Origin: Thioalkalivibrio sp. ALJ12 | GTDB taxonomy: Bacteria; Pseudomonadota; Gammaproteobacteria; Ectothiorhodospirales; Ectothiorhodospiraceae | Length of the DNA: 64,000 nt | Direction: 5' to 3' | Assembly (NCBI RefSeq): GCF_000378305.1 | Contig: NZ_KB899538.1 | Location: 496,001-560,000 of the forward strand | In this document: positions 27,301 through 36,356 of the stretch, piece after piece | Position numbering within the stretch: position 1 is the first letter of the stretch | How the letters are laid out: each line of letters begins with the position of its first letter | The notes under the pieces: generated by a model | Databases searched by the model: none | Told to the model about the DNA's origin: nothing | Seen by the model: the letters and a program-made list of their open reading frames with translations, nothing else | Made by a program: the position numbers and the translations under genes

Positions 27301-28467
27301 ATGCAAGCCGGCCCCCGCGAGATCACCACGCCGTTTCGGCCCATCCCCCTGGATATCCCGGAGGGCATGAAACCGAACGAGTTCTTCAACAGCACCGAGA
27401 ACCTCGCCGACCTGGTGAACAACAACGGGCTGCTGGTCAATCCGGAAAACCTCCTGCTCTACCGCAAGGCGCTGGGGCACAGCAACGAGTTCGACTGCTC
27501 TATCATCTACAACACCTCGCAGACCATCCTCGACCCGATGGGGCGCCCGGTGCGGCGCACCCAGGTGCCGGAGCCGGTGCGGCATGTCTGGAACCGGATG
27601 AACGGAGTGATCATCGAGTACATGCTGGAGCAGTACCCGGACCCGGCCGAGGCCCTGGTGCTGGCGGGCGAGGCCAGCCTGGACGCGACCTGGCCGCTGA
27701 CCGCGCCCGGGGTGCCCAGTATCCGCATGCTGCACAACCATTTCATCGTCTTTCCGATGGCGACGCTGGCTGAAGCGCCGCTGGCCGATCCCGGTAACCC
27801 CAACCTGACCGATGGCGGCCAGCACAGCCTGTTCCAGGCCTATATGCGCGATGTCTACCGGGCCTTCTTTACCCGCGCCCTGGACCTGCAGATCCTGCGG
27901 CCGGCGCCCGATCACGAGGCCCGACTCGCGCTGACCGGCTACCCGCACGGCCTCCCGAGCTGGGAGATCCAGGGTGGGGTCGAGGCGTTGAAGGACATCC
28001 GCTTCTGGCGCGAATACGACGCGGTCCTGCAGGGCTTTCTGGACTTCTACCGCACCTTCTTCTCGCAGGTCTCCACCCGCAATGCCCCGATGCCCGAGGG
28101 CGTGCACTTCCCCGATGCGGTGGAGGAGGTCCTGCTGTTCAACAACGATTTCCTCAAGACCGCCAAGAAGGTGCGCGATCGCTGCTTCACCGACGCCAAG
28201 TACGCCCATGCGATCCGTTGGCAGCCGGCCTTCAAGCAGCTGATTTACCGCAACGACGAGGGCCGCTTGATCGTCACGATCAGTCAGAATTCGATCGGCA
28301 ACGCGATCACTGAGCTGCTGGGGGTGGTGGTCAACCGGGTACCGGACGCGGAGGCCTACGAGCACGTCGAACCGGCCCTGGTCGAGAAGTTGCTGGAGGT
28401 GCGCCGCCGCCTGGTAGAGCTCGATCTGGGTGAGGGGATCACGACCGAGGGCTGGTCGGCGGTCTGA
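27301..28467 (+). CDS. conserved protein of unknown function, 388 aa
   Basis: A soluble 388-aa protein with no signal peptide or membrane helix. I do not recognise the family. Notable features are an N-terminal proline-rich segment, FNSTENLADLVNNNGLLVNPEN near 29-50, a HNHFIVF motif at 145-151 reminiscent of His-rich motifs in the HIT superfamily but not diagnostic, and SQNSIGNAITELLGVVVNR near 335-355. The ATG at 27301 follows AAGGAG at a long 12-base spacing. It converges on soeC. A link with sulfite oxidation is only positional. Confidence 0.75.
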   Translation: MQAGPREITTPFRPIPLDIPEGMKPNEFFNSTENLADLVNNNGLLVNPENLLLYRKALGHSNEFDCSIIYNTSQTILDPMGRPVRRTQVPEPVRHVWNRMNGVIIEYMLEQYPDPAEALVLAGEASLDATWPLTAPGVPSIRMLHNHFIVFPMATLAEAPLADPGNPNLTDGGQHSLFQAYMRDVYRAFFTRALDLQILRPAPDHEARLALTGYPHGLPSWEIQGGVEALKDIRFWREYDAVLQGFLDFYRTFFSQVSTRNAPMPEGVHFPDAVEEVLLFNNDFLKTAKKVRDRCFTDAKYAHAIRWQPAFKQLIYRNDEGRLIVTISQNSIGNAITELLGVVVNRVPDAEAYEHVEPALVEKLLEVRRRLVELDLGEGITTEGWSAV

Positions 28468-28538
28468 TCGGAGCGATTTGGGGCTGGGCCCCGAACCTGG
28501 ATGGGCCGGGAGCGGTCAGGCCGCCCCCGGCTGTGTCC

Positions 28539-29522
28539 TCAGGCCACCGACTGGTAGTAGATGTTCTGCGGGTGGTTGGCCTGGGCGAAGAAGAACCAGC
28601 GCTCGGCGACCATGCCCAGATACTGGATCACGAACGCGGCGATCAGCAGGTTGGCCGGGTCGATGCGGGCGACCAGCACGACCAGCAGCAGGATCGCCGG
28701 GACCACGAATGCACCCAGCAGGAAGATCCACTTCATCCCGCGCAGGAACGCGGCCGACATGTGGTGGAAGAATTCCCGCGTATTGAATGACCCGCCCATG
28801 AAGCCCTGGGACTTCTGCTGGATCTTCGGGTGCTTCACCCCGATCGCGGTCTGCAGCGTGGACTTCGACTTGATACGGGAGTTGCGCACCAGCGATGCGC
28901 TGCGGGTACCCAGTCCCAGAAGCGTCAGGACGATCGCGACCGTCGCCAGGAAGGCGACCAGCGGGACACCGGCCCAGGCCGCATAGGCGGCCGCCAGGGT
29001 GAAGCCGTTGGCGGCCCCCAGCACGGTGTAGTTGACCACGGTCAGCGGGGAGTGCCATTCCTGCAGGAACTTGATGCAGGCGTAGATCATCGCGGTCGTT
29101 ACATACAGCACGATGGCCAGCAGCGCCCCGATGGCGCCAAGCACGACGGTCAGCAGGACGGGGACATCCCCGGCCAGCGTACCCAGGGCCGGGTTGAACC
29201 CGAACGCATGGGCCGCGCCGTACAGGAACACGACGCCCATGAACGCCGGGAGTACGATCACCTCGCGCGAGAGCCAAGAGGTGCGCCACTTGGTGGCGGT
29301 GCGCCAGGCGCGTTCCGGCCGCCCCAGGTGAAAGAACGAGGCGATCAGCCCCAGCACCAGGAAGGCCAGCGCGAGCGCGGAGCCCAGGGCCAGGAAGTCC
29401 GAACCCGGGGGCGGCAGCACGCCCAGCAGGCTCAGTGCCTCGGCACCGAACAGGCCGAGAAACAGGCCCTGGCCGGCGCCGATCAGGGTGGTGAGGAAAA
29501 TGACCGAGAAGGCTGGATGCAT
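28539..29522 (-). CDS. soeC: sulfite dehydrogenase membrane anchor SoeC
   Basis: Quinone-reactive membrane anchor of the DmsC/NrfD-like type, 327 aa, with about eight hydrophobic helices beginning MHPAFSVIFLTTL and the FHLGRPERAW motif typical of DmsC proteins. It would take electrons from SoeB to the quinone pool. It is the last gene of soeABC, 17 bases after soeB. DmsC-type anchors also serve DMSO, thiosulfate and polysulfide enzymes. The sulfite assignment rests on the sulfur-oxidation context and on the SoeA lacking an export signal. Confidence 0.82.
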   Translation of the reverse strand: MHPAFSVIFLTTLIGAGQGLFLGLFGAEALSLLGVLPPPGSDFLALGSALALAFLVLGLIASFFHLGRPERAWRTATKWRTSWLSREVIVLPAFMGVVFLYGAAHAFGFNPALGTLAGDVPVLLTVVLGAIGALLAIVLYVTTAMIYACIKFLQEWHSPLTVVNYTVLGAANGFTLAAAYAAWAGVPLVAFLATVAIVLTLLGLGTRSASLVRNSRIKSKSTLQTAIGVKHPKIQQKSQGFMGGSFNTREFFHHMSAAFLRGMKWIFLLGAFVVPAILLLVVLVARIDPANLLIAAFVIQYLGMVAERWFFFAQANHPQNIYYQSVA

Positions 29523-29539
29523 AGTGTCTTCGTCCCTGT

Positions 29540-30271
29540 TTACCAGCTGGTGACGTCGTCGAGCGAGGGTTCGTCCTGCCCGGGCTTCGGCAACTGACTG
29601 TCGATCTTCAGCGGGTTGTCCGCGCGTTCGACCTCGTCTTCGCGGATGGTGAGCTGGGTCTTGCGCCGCGGCAGGTAGTGGTTGGCCGGCTTGGACCCCC
29701 ATTCCGGCATCAGCTGGTAACCACCGGCCTCGCGGATGGCCTTCGAGACGACCGACTCGGGGTCATGGATATCGCCGTAGAGCCGCGCATTGGTCGGGCA
29801 GGCCCGCACGCAGGCCGGCTTGCGATCCCATTCCGGCAGCTCCTCGTTGTAGATGCGGTCCACGCACAGGGTGCACTTGGTCATCACCTTGCGTTCGGCA
29901 TCCACCTCGCGCACGCCATAGGGGCAGGCCCAGGAGCAGTACTTACAGCCGATGCACTTGTCGTAATCGACCAGCACGATGCCGTCCGACTCGCGCTTGT
30001 AGGACGCCCCGGTCGGGCAGACCGGCACGCAGGGCGGCTCTTCGCAGTGCAGGCAGGACTTTGGAAAGTGCACCGTCTCGGTGTTCGGGTATTCACCCAC
30101 CTCGAAACTTTGCACCCGGTTGAAGAAGGTGCCGGTGGGGTCCGCGTCGTAGGGGTTCTGGTCGACCAGTGGGCCGGCATCGCCGGAGGTGTTCCATTCC
30201 TTGCAACTGGTCACGCAGGCGTGGCAACCCACGCAGACGTTGAGATCGATGACGAGGGCGAGTTGGGTCAT
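29540..30271 (-). CDS. soeB: sulfite dehydrogenase iron-sulfur subunit SoeB
   Basis: Electron-transfer subunit of 243 aa with four Cys clusters of the DmsB/PhsB type: CVGCHACVTSC near the N-terminus, CLHCEEPPCVPVC, CIGCKYCSWAC, and CTLCVDR with the C-terminal CVRACP. These would hold four [4Fe-4S] clusters between SoeA and SoeC. Its ATG overlaps the soeA stop by four bases (ATGA), so translation is coupled. Confidence 0.88.
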   Translation of the reverse strand: MTQLALVIDLNVCVGCHACVTSCKEWNTSGDAGPLVDQNPYDADPTGTFFNRVQSFEVGEYPNTETVHFPKSCLHCEEPPCVPVCPTGASYKRESDGIVLVDYDKCIGCKYCSWACPYGVREVDAERKVMTKCTLCVDRIYNEELPEWDRKPACVRACPTNARLYGDIHDPESVVSKAIREAGGYQLMPEWGSKPANHYLPRRKTQLTIREDEVERADNPLKIDSQLPKPGQDEPSLDDVTSW

Positions 30272-33132
30272 TTCTTGCCTCCTATGCCCGCAAAGAAGTT
30301 CAAAACACGTGCCCGTGTGGACTGGCCGGGGTACGGTTTGAGCGGCTTGAACTGGGGAGAGGTCTCCTGCGGCTCCCCTTCTTCGGCCTTGTAGATTCGT
30401 ACGCGGACGTCATACCAGGCCGCCTGACCAGTCACCGGATCGGAGTTCGAGATCGGGCCGCTCTGCCCCGGCAGCTCCTCGGAGATCAGGTGGTTCAGCA
30501 GAAAGCCCTTGCGTGACTCGTTGGCGCCCGGGGTCAGGTTCCAGGCCCCCGCGGCCTTGCCGATCGCATTCCAGGTCCAGACGGTGCCGGGCTCGACAGC
30601 CTCCGAGTACTTGGCCATGCAGCGCACCCGGCCCCAGGGGCTTTCCGCCCAGATCCAGTCCTCGTCTTCGATGCCGGCGGCCCGCGCGGTGCGCGCGTTC
30701 ACGTACAGCAGGTTGTGGGCGTGGATCTGGCGCAGCCAGGCGTTCTGGGAGTCCCAGGAGTGGTACATCGCCATCGGCCGCTGGGTGACGGCCGCCAGCG
30801 GGTAGGTGTGCTTGTCCGTGGACTGGTGTTCCAGCGGGTCATAGTAGAAGGGCAGCGGGTCGAAGAAGGTCTCGACGCGCTTGGCCAGGTGCGCCGGCGC
30901 CTTGCGCGTGGGCCCCTTGCCCTGGGCGGCGGCGCGGAACTTCATCAGCACCTCGGAGTAGAGGTGGATCAGCACGGGCTCGCCATAGCGCGTGATGCGG
31001 TTGCGCTGCGACCACTCCAGATAGCCCTTGTTCCAGTTACGCATGTACTGGTAGCTGCGCGGCAGTTCGTACTGGAAGACGCAGTTGTTCTTCGCGTACA
31101 TCTCCCACTGGTTGGGGTTGGGTTCGCCACGCAGGGACTTTTCGCCGCCCTTGCCGCGCCAGCCGGCCAGGAAACCGATGCCGGAGCCCGGCTCGGTCTC
31201 GTAGTTGACCACGAAGTCCGGGTAGTCGCGGAACTTGCGATCGCCCTTCTCGTTCACGAAGGCCGGTAGCTTCAGGCGCGACCCGAGCTCGATCAGTACA
31301 TCCTGGAAGGGCTTGCACTCGCCCTTGGGCGGCACCACCGGGATGCGCACCGAGTCCACCGGGCCGGTGAACTCGGAGATCGGGCGATCCAGCATCGACA
31401 TTACGTCGTGGCGTTCCAGATAGGTGGTATCCGGCAGCACCAGGTCGGCAAACGCGGTCATCTCGGACTGGAAGGCATCCGCCACGACCAGGAACGGGAT
31501 CTTGTATTCCCCGTTGTCGTCCTTGTCGTTCAACATCTTGCGGACCTCTTCCGTGTTCATGGTCGAGTTCCACGCCATGTTGGCCATGAAGATCAGCAGG
31601 GTGTCGATCGGGTAGGGGTCGCCGCGCCAGGCATTGGTGATCGCGTTGTGCATCATGCCGTGCACGGCCAGCGGGTACTCCCAGGAGAAGGCCTTGTCGA
31701 GTCTCACCGGCTCGCCCTTGTCGTCCACGAACAGGTCGTCCGGGCTGGCCGGCCAGCCGAGCACCATGCCGTCCAGCGGCTTGCCGGGCTGAACGCCCTC
31801 CGGCCCCTTCGGCGTGCGGGCGCAAGGCGGGATCGGACGCGGGAACGGGGCCTTGTGGCGGAAGCCACCGGGGCGATCGATCGTGCCCAGCAGCGACATC
31901 AGGATCGACAGCGAACGGATGGTGTGGAAGCCGTTCGAGTGTGCGGCCAGCCCGCGCATCGCATGGAAGGAGACCGGGTTGCCGGTCACCGACTCGTGCT
32001 CCACACCCCAGGAATCGGTCCAGGCGATCGGCAGCTCGATGCGCTGATCGCGCGCGGTCACGCCCATCTCGTGGGCCAGGCGGCGGATATCCTTGGCCGC
32101 TATGCCGGTGACGCGCTCGGCCCATTCCGGGGTGTACTCCGCGACCCGGTCCTGCAGCAGCTGGAACGAGGGCTTCGCCCGTGTCCCGTCGTCGAGTGTG
32201 AATTCTCCGAGCAGGTAGGGGTCGGCGCCCGGGGTGTGGGTGGCGACCGGGCGCCCGGTCTTGCGATCCCACCAGAGCTGGTTCTGCGCGTCGTAGCAGC
32301 CTTCTTCCGGCGGATCCTCGGTGCGCAGGAACATGCCGAACTCGTCCTGGTCCTCGTCCATGTTCACCAGCTGGCCGGCATTGCTGTAGCGGACCAGGAA
32401 GTCGCGGTCGTACAGGCCCTTGTTGATGATCTCGTGGATCAGGGCCAGCAGCAGGGCGCCATCGGTCCCCGGACGGATCGGGACCCATTCGTCGGCGATC
32501 GCGGAGTAGCCGGTGCGCACCGGATTGATGGAGATAAAGCGCCCGCCCTGGCGCTTGAACTTGGAGATCGCCACCTTCAGCGGGTTGGAGTGGTGGTCCT
32601 CCGCGGTGCCGATCATCACGAACAGCTTCGAGCGTTCCAGGTCGGGACCACCGAACTCCCAGAACGAGCCGCCGATCGTGTAGATCATGCCGGCGGCCAT
32701 GTTCACCGAGCAGAAACCGCCGTGCGCGGCGTAGTTGGGGGTGCCGAACTGCTTGGCGAACAGCCCGGTCAGGGCCTGCATCTGGTCACGCCCGGTGAAC
32801 AGCGCGAAGCGCTTCGGGTCGGTCTCGCGGATGTGCCCGAGGCGCTCGGCGAGGATCTCGAAGGTCTCCTCCCAGGAGATCGGCTCGAACTCGCCGTCGC
32901 CCCGCTCGGCGCCGGGCTTGCGCCGCAGGGGCTGGGTCAGCCGCGCCGGGGAGTGCTGTTTCATGATCCCGGAGGCGCCCTTGGCGCAGATCACGCCCTC
33001 GTTGATCGGGTGCTCGGGGTTGCCGTCGATGTACCGTACCTCCCCGTCGCGCAGGTGCACCCGGATGCCGCAGCGGCAGGCGCACATGTAACAGGTGGTG
33101 TTCTTGATTTCGTGCGACGGGGTCTGTGCCAT
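30268..33132 (-). CDS. soeA: sulfite dehydrogenase molybdopterin subunit SoeA
   Basis: Catalytic molybdopterin oxidoreductase of the DMSO reductase superfamily, 954 aa, expected to oxidise sulfite to sulfate. The N-terminal [4Fe-4S] site is C14, C17, C21 and C49 (CYMCACRC then VICAKG). There is no twin-arginine signal, so the enzyme should face the cytoplasm, as described for SoeABC in purple sulfur bacteria. Co-occurrence with soeBC and the sat-apr genes supports the assignment. A polysulfide or thiosulfate reductase cannot be ruled out from sequence alone. Confidence 0.85.
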   Translation of the reverse strand: MAQTPSHEIKNTTCYMCACRCGIRVHLRDGEVRYIDGNPEHPINEGVICAKGASGIMKQHSPARLTQPLRRKPGAERGDGEFEPISWEETFEILAERLGHIRETDPKRFALFTGRDQMQALTGLFAKQFGTPNYAAHGGFCSVNMAAGMIYTIGGSFWEFGGPDLERSKLFVMIGTAEDHHSNPLKVAISKFKRQGGRFISINPVRTGYSAIADEWVPIRPGTDGALLLALIHEIINKGLYDRDFLVRYSNAGQLVNMDEDQDEFGMFLRTEDPPEEGCYDAQNQLWWDRKTGRPVATHTPGADPYLLGEFTLDDGTRAKPSFQLLQDRVAEYTPEWAERVTGIAAKDIRRLAHEMGVTARDQRIELPIAWTDSWGVEHESVTGNPVSFHAMRGLAAHSNGFHTIRSLSILMSLLGTIDRPGGFRHKAPFPRPIPPCARTPKGPEGVQPGKPLDGMVLGWPASPDDLFVDDKGEPVRLDKAFSWEYPLAVHGMMHNAITNAWRGDPYPIDTLLIFMANMAWNSTMNTEEVRKMLNDKDDNGEYKIPFLVVADAFQSEMTAFADLVLPDTTYLERHDVMSMLDRPISEFTGPVDSVRIPVVPPKGECKPFQDVLIELGSRLKLPAFVNEKGDRKFRDYPDFVVNYETEPGSGIGFLAGWRGKGGEKSLRGEPNPNQWEMYAKNNCVFQYELPRSYQYMRNWNKGYLEWSQRNRITRYGEPVLIHLYSEVLMKFRAAAQGKGPTRKAPAHLAKRVETFFDPLPFYYDPLEHQSTDKHTYPLAAVTQRPMAMYHSWDSQNAWLRQIHAHNLLYVNARTARAAGIEDEDWIWAESPWGRVRCMAKYSEAVEPGTVWTWNAIGKAAGAWNLTPGANESRKGFLLNHLISEELPGQSGPISNSDPVTGQAAWYDVRVRIYKAEEGEPQETSPQFKPLKPYPGQSTRARVLNFFAGIGGKK

Positions 33133-33357
33133 AAATCGTCAACGCCTTGTAAGTTAGACAATCGCGATATACTGCAATACCCCTTACTTCGGTCGGGGTT
33201 ACCCCCACTATGCAGTTCCGGGGTGCCCACCACAAGGGAGTCAAAGATGGATTCTGCGTGCCCGTTCGGATGCCTCGAATTGGGCCCGGGGGCAGGGCGG
33301 GGCGCAGCAGTGTTATCGTCCCGGCACTGGAATTTGGCAACAGAGGCCTGCGAACCC

Positions 33358-33894
33358 ATGAAGGTATGCATTGTTTCCGACAGCCATGACCGCGGCCCGA
33401 TGCTGGCCCGCGCGATCGAGGCCGGTATTGTCGAGGGCGCCGAGGCGGTCATCCACTGTGGCGACGTGATCGGCGGCAATACGCTGCGGGCCTCGCTGAA
33501 GCTGGGTGTGCCGATACACGCGGTGCATGGCAACAACCTGGGGGACCCGGTCGCGATCTCGCGCATCGCCCATCAGTCCAACGGCCTGCTGCACTACTAC
33601 GGGCTGGATGCCACGATCACCCTGGGGGGGCGCCGCATCTTCGTCACGCACTACCCCCATTACGCCCATGCGATGGCATGCACGGGTGACTACGACCTGG
33701 TCTGCTGCGGCCACAGCCACGAGACCGAGATCCGTCAGCAGCCGCATGTGCAGGATGGCTCCACTTGGGTCGTGAATCCCGGCACGGTCGCGGGTCTCGG
33801 CGCGCCCGAGGCGACCTGGGCGCTGGGGGATCTCGACCGCATGTCGTTCGAGATCCGGCCAACGCCGGAAGAGGCAGCAGCCGGAATCGAGTGA
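33358..33894 (+). CDS. YfcE/MJ0936-type metallophosphoesterase
   Basis: A 178-aa calcineurin-like phosphoesterase. Metal-binding motifs are in order: SDSHDRG near the N-terminus, HCGDVIGG, HGNN, THYPHYA and GHSHETE, followed by the family's NPGTV. Members hydrolyse phosphodiesters in vitro; the physiological substrate is usually unknown. It is divergent from soeA, with 225 bp between the starts in which I could not place a convincing promoter. Confidence 0.88.
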   Translation: MKVCIVSDSHDRGPMLARAIEAGIVEGAEAVIHCGDVIGGNTLRASLKLGVPIHAVHGNNLGDPVAISRIAHQSNGLLHYYGLDATITLGGRRIFVTHYPHYAHAMACTGDYDLVCCGHSHETEIRQQPHVQDGSTWVVNPGTVAGLGAPEATWALGDLDRMSFEIRPTPEEAAAGIE

Positions 33895-34020
33895 CCCATC
33901 GGGGTTCCCTGGCGCCTCCCCGGCGCTGCGCCGCCCCGCGGTTTCGTCAGACGGGACCCGCTTGTCAGCGCGCCCATCTCAGGGCATCGTCTAGGTTCCC
34001 ACCCTGGATGGAGAAATGCG

Positions 34021-34626
34021 ATGACCGCAGAATTCCCGCACAAGCCCCTGCCATCGAGCAAGGCAGCTCCCGGAACCGGGCTTCAGCAGGTAACCGACGA
34101 GGAACCGCGGGTTACGCTGGCCTCCTCCGCGTTGTGTGTGCTGACCGACTTCCGCCGAGTGCCGGTGGCCACAATTGGTCCCGACGCGACCCTCGGTCAG
34201 GCGACGGAGCAGATGATTGCCAGGGGTGTGCGGTTGCTGATCGTGGTCGACGACGCGCGGCAGGTGCGCGGGTTGATTACGGCTCGCGATACGCAGGGGG
34301 AGCGCCCGATCCAGATGGTGAATGAGCGTGGTCTGCGGCATGAGGACCTCCGGGTCCGTGACCTGATGGCGCCCCTGGATGATGTGGATCTTCTGGACAT
34401 GCAACGGGTGATGCAGGCGGACGTTGGCGACATCATCGCAACCCTGAAGGACTGGGGGCGTCAGCATGCGCTCGTGGGCCAGACGGATCCGGCGACCGGC
34501 GAGACCCGCATCCGGGGCATGTTCTCGGCCACGCAGATTGGCCGCCAACTGGGCGTGTCGGTGCAGACCTTTGATGTCGCGCGGACCTTCGCCGAGATCC
34601 AGGCGGCATTGTCGAAGACCTACTGA
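34021..34626 (+). CDS. CBS-domain protein
   Basis: A 201-aa soluble protein with two CBS repeats, about 45-100 (VATIGPDATLGQATEQM...GLITARD) and 115-185. Paired CBS domains usually bind adenine nucleotides and report energy state. No catalytic domain is attached. It lies between the metallophosphoesterase and sat, with a shared bidirectional terminator separating it from sat. Binding AMP, ATP or APS would fit its position, but this is inference. Confidence 0.8.
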   Translation: MTAEFPHKPLPSSKAAPGTGLQQVTDEEPRVTLASSALCVLTDFRRVPVATIGPDATLGQATEQMIARGVRLLIVVDDARQVRGLITARDTQGERPIQMVNERGLRHEDLRVRDLMAPLDDVDLLDMQRVMQADVGDIIATLKDWGRQHALVGQTDPATGETRIRGMFSATQIGRQLGVSVQTFDVARTFAEIQAALSKTY

Positions 34627-34632
34627 GAACGC

Positions 34633-34664
34633 AAAAAGGTGGCGGGATCTCCCGCCACCTTTTC
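34633..34664. terminator. bidirectional terminator between CBS gene and sat
   Basis: A perfect 14-bp stem (34634-34647 with 34650-34663) has A-run and T-run on opposite sides, so it can stop transcription in both directions. It sits 7 bases after the CBS stop and 32 bases beyond the sat stop. Confidence 0.92.
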
Positions 34665-34695
34665 TGTTTCCGGGCTTTGACGCAGTCGAGCCCGG

Positions 34696-35886
34696 TTACT
34701 GATTGATGCTCTGGTAGTAGTCCATCAGGATCTCGGCCACCTCCGGGCGGGAAAACTCGGGCGGGGGTGCCTCGCCGCGGCCCAGCATCTCGCGCACCTT
34801 GGTGCCGGACAGGAGCACGAAGTCCTCCTTCGTGTGGTCGGGCGCATCACACATCATGACCACGCGGCCGAGCTTCTTCGAGAAGGCGGTGTGGTCCGCT
34901 CGGAAGATCTCGATCTCCAGTGCGTCGCTCGGGACCTCCGTGTCGAAGATGGTCTGGGCGTCGAACGGTCCGTAGTAGTCCCCAACCCCGGCGTGATCGC
35001 GCCCGATGATGAAGTGGGTCGCCCCCATGTTCTGCCGGAACAGCGCATGGAGCACGGCCTCCCGCGGCCCGGCATAAAGCATGTCGAAGCCGTACCCGGT
35101 GATCATCACGGTGTTCGGGGGGAAGTAGATCTCGGCCATCTTGCGAATGGCGGCGTCGCGCACCGGGGCCGGGATATCGCCGGGCTTCAGCTTGCCCAGC
35201 AGCATGTGGATCACCAGGCCATCGGCGCCCAGCTGGTCCAGTGCCATGCGGCATAGCTCCTCGTGAGCGCGGTGCATCGGGTTGCGGGTCTGGAAGGCCA
35301 CCACCTTGTTCCAGCCGCGTTCCGCGATCTCGTTGCGGATCTCGACCGCAGTGCGGAAGGTGTCGGGGAAGTCATCCTGGAAATAGGAGAAGTGGAGCAC
35401 CTGGATAGGGCCCGACACGCAGACGCGGCCCTCGCTGTTGAAGGCGGCCACCCCGGGGTGTTCCATGTCGGTCGTGCCGTAGACCTTCTGCGTCATGGTC
35501 TCCATCTGTTCGGGGGTGAACTCCTCGATGGCCTCGACTTCCTGGATGGCGAGTACCGGGTTCCCCTCCATGTTGGGATCGCGCAGGGCAATTCGCTTGG
35601 CCCCGCGGATGGCGTCGGCATTCTCCAACAGGTTTACCACCGGGACCGGGAAAAACAGGCCGCTGGTGGTCCGCATGTTCTCCGCGCAGCCCATTGCGTC
35701 TGCGACATTCATGAAGCCGGTCAGGGGTGTGAAATAGCCCCCTCCCATCATCACGGCGTTGCCGGCGGCCGCAGAGCTGATCACCACGGAGGGGAGGCTT
35801 TCGGCCTCTTTCAACAAGGCATGGTGTTGTTCGGGGTCGTAGACAAACAGGGGCTTCAGGGTGTCTGCACCGTGCGGTTTGATCAT
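34696..35886 (-). CDS. sat: dissimilatory sulfate adenylyltransferase (ATP sulfurylase)
   Basis: In sulfur oxidisers Sat works backwards, making ATP and sulfate from APS and PPi. 396 aa, homo-oligomeric type without APS kinase domain. The nucleotide-binding QTRNPMHRAHE is at 199-209 and GRDHAGVGDYYG lies near 290, both conserved. The ATG at 35886 has an AGGAGA ribosome site. It is divergent from aprMBA, whose product APS is its substrate, and ends at the bidirectional terminator. Confidence 0.96.
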   Translation of the reverse strand: MIKPHGADTLKPLFVYDPEQHHALLKEAESLPSVVISSAAAGNAVMMGGGYFTPLTGFMNVADAMGCAENMRTTSGLFFPVPVVNLLENADAIRGAKRIALRDPNMEGNPVLAIQEVEAIEEFTPEQMETMTQKVYGTTDMEHPGVAAFNSEGRVCVSGPIQVLHFSYFQDDFPDTFRTAVEIRNEIAERGWNKVVAFQTRNPMHRAHEELCRMALDQLGADGLVIHMLLGKLKPGDIPAPVRDAAIRKMAEIYFPPNTVMITGYGFDMLYAGPREAVLHALFRQNMGATHFIIGRDHAGVGDYYGPFDAQTIFDTEVPSDALEIEIFRADHTAFSKKLGRVVMMCDAPDHTKEDFVLLSGTKVREMLGRGEAPPPEFSRPEVAEILMDYYQSINQ

Positions 35887-36356
35887 GGGGCTTTATCTCC
35901 TGCCGACGCTGGATGTGGACTGCATGGATTGGGCGGATTATCCCGCCGAGTGTCGTGCTCGGGCCGTACGTGGCCAGCCGGTCTGGTCGCCGGCCGTGCT
36001 GCAAGTCGACCCTGAACGTAGCACAAGATAGTCCATAAAGCGCCGGGTTACTTGACCCCTTGTCGGCCGCGTCTGGAGCGGCGCGGTTCATCAATCGGCT
36101 GCCGTTCGGTCCCAATGCGGGTTTCGTGGTTGATTAAAGGTTCTTGTGCTGGTCGCCACATTACTTTCCAGTCGCGCGACCGGCTTGTGGCGCGCAAAGC
36201 CCGTGAAAGCAGCTCCATAGATTAGCGTTTCCCTAAATAAGCATATGACCCCATACATTGAACTTATGTCTCGGCAAGCAAGTTTGATTTGAAGCACAAG
36301 ATGGAGTTGGCACAGACTCGGTGGGCCAATTGGACACTCTGAGGAGGCCTGACGCC
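35887..36356. promoter_or_regulatory. divergent sat / aprM intergenic region
   Basis: A 470-bp gene-free region that must hold the promoters of both sat and aprMBA. From about 36115 to 36330 it is clearly more AT-rich than its surroundings. I see no confident -35/-10 pair and no strong palindrome. The only reliable signal is the GAGGAGG ribosome site of aprM at 36341-36347. Confidence 0.5.

Noticed and set aside
30268-33132. SoeA read as a periplasmic nitrate, thiosulfate or polysulfide reductase
   Set aside because: No Tat signal, and the context is oxidative sulfur metabolism with sat/apr. Kept as an alternative within the annotation only.
31408-33357. Very long open frame on the plus strand, antisense to soeA and running in frame into the metallophosphoesterase
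   Set aside because: High GC content keeps antisense frames free of stops. The composition is Val/Arg/Gln-rich without domains, and soeA on the other strand is a clear gene.
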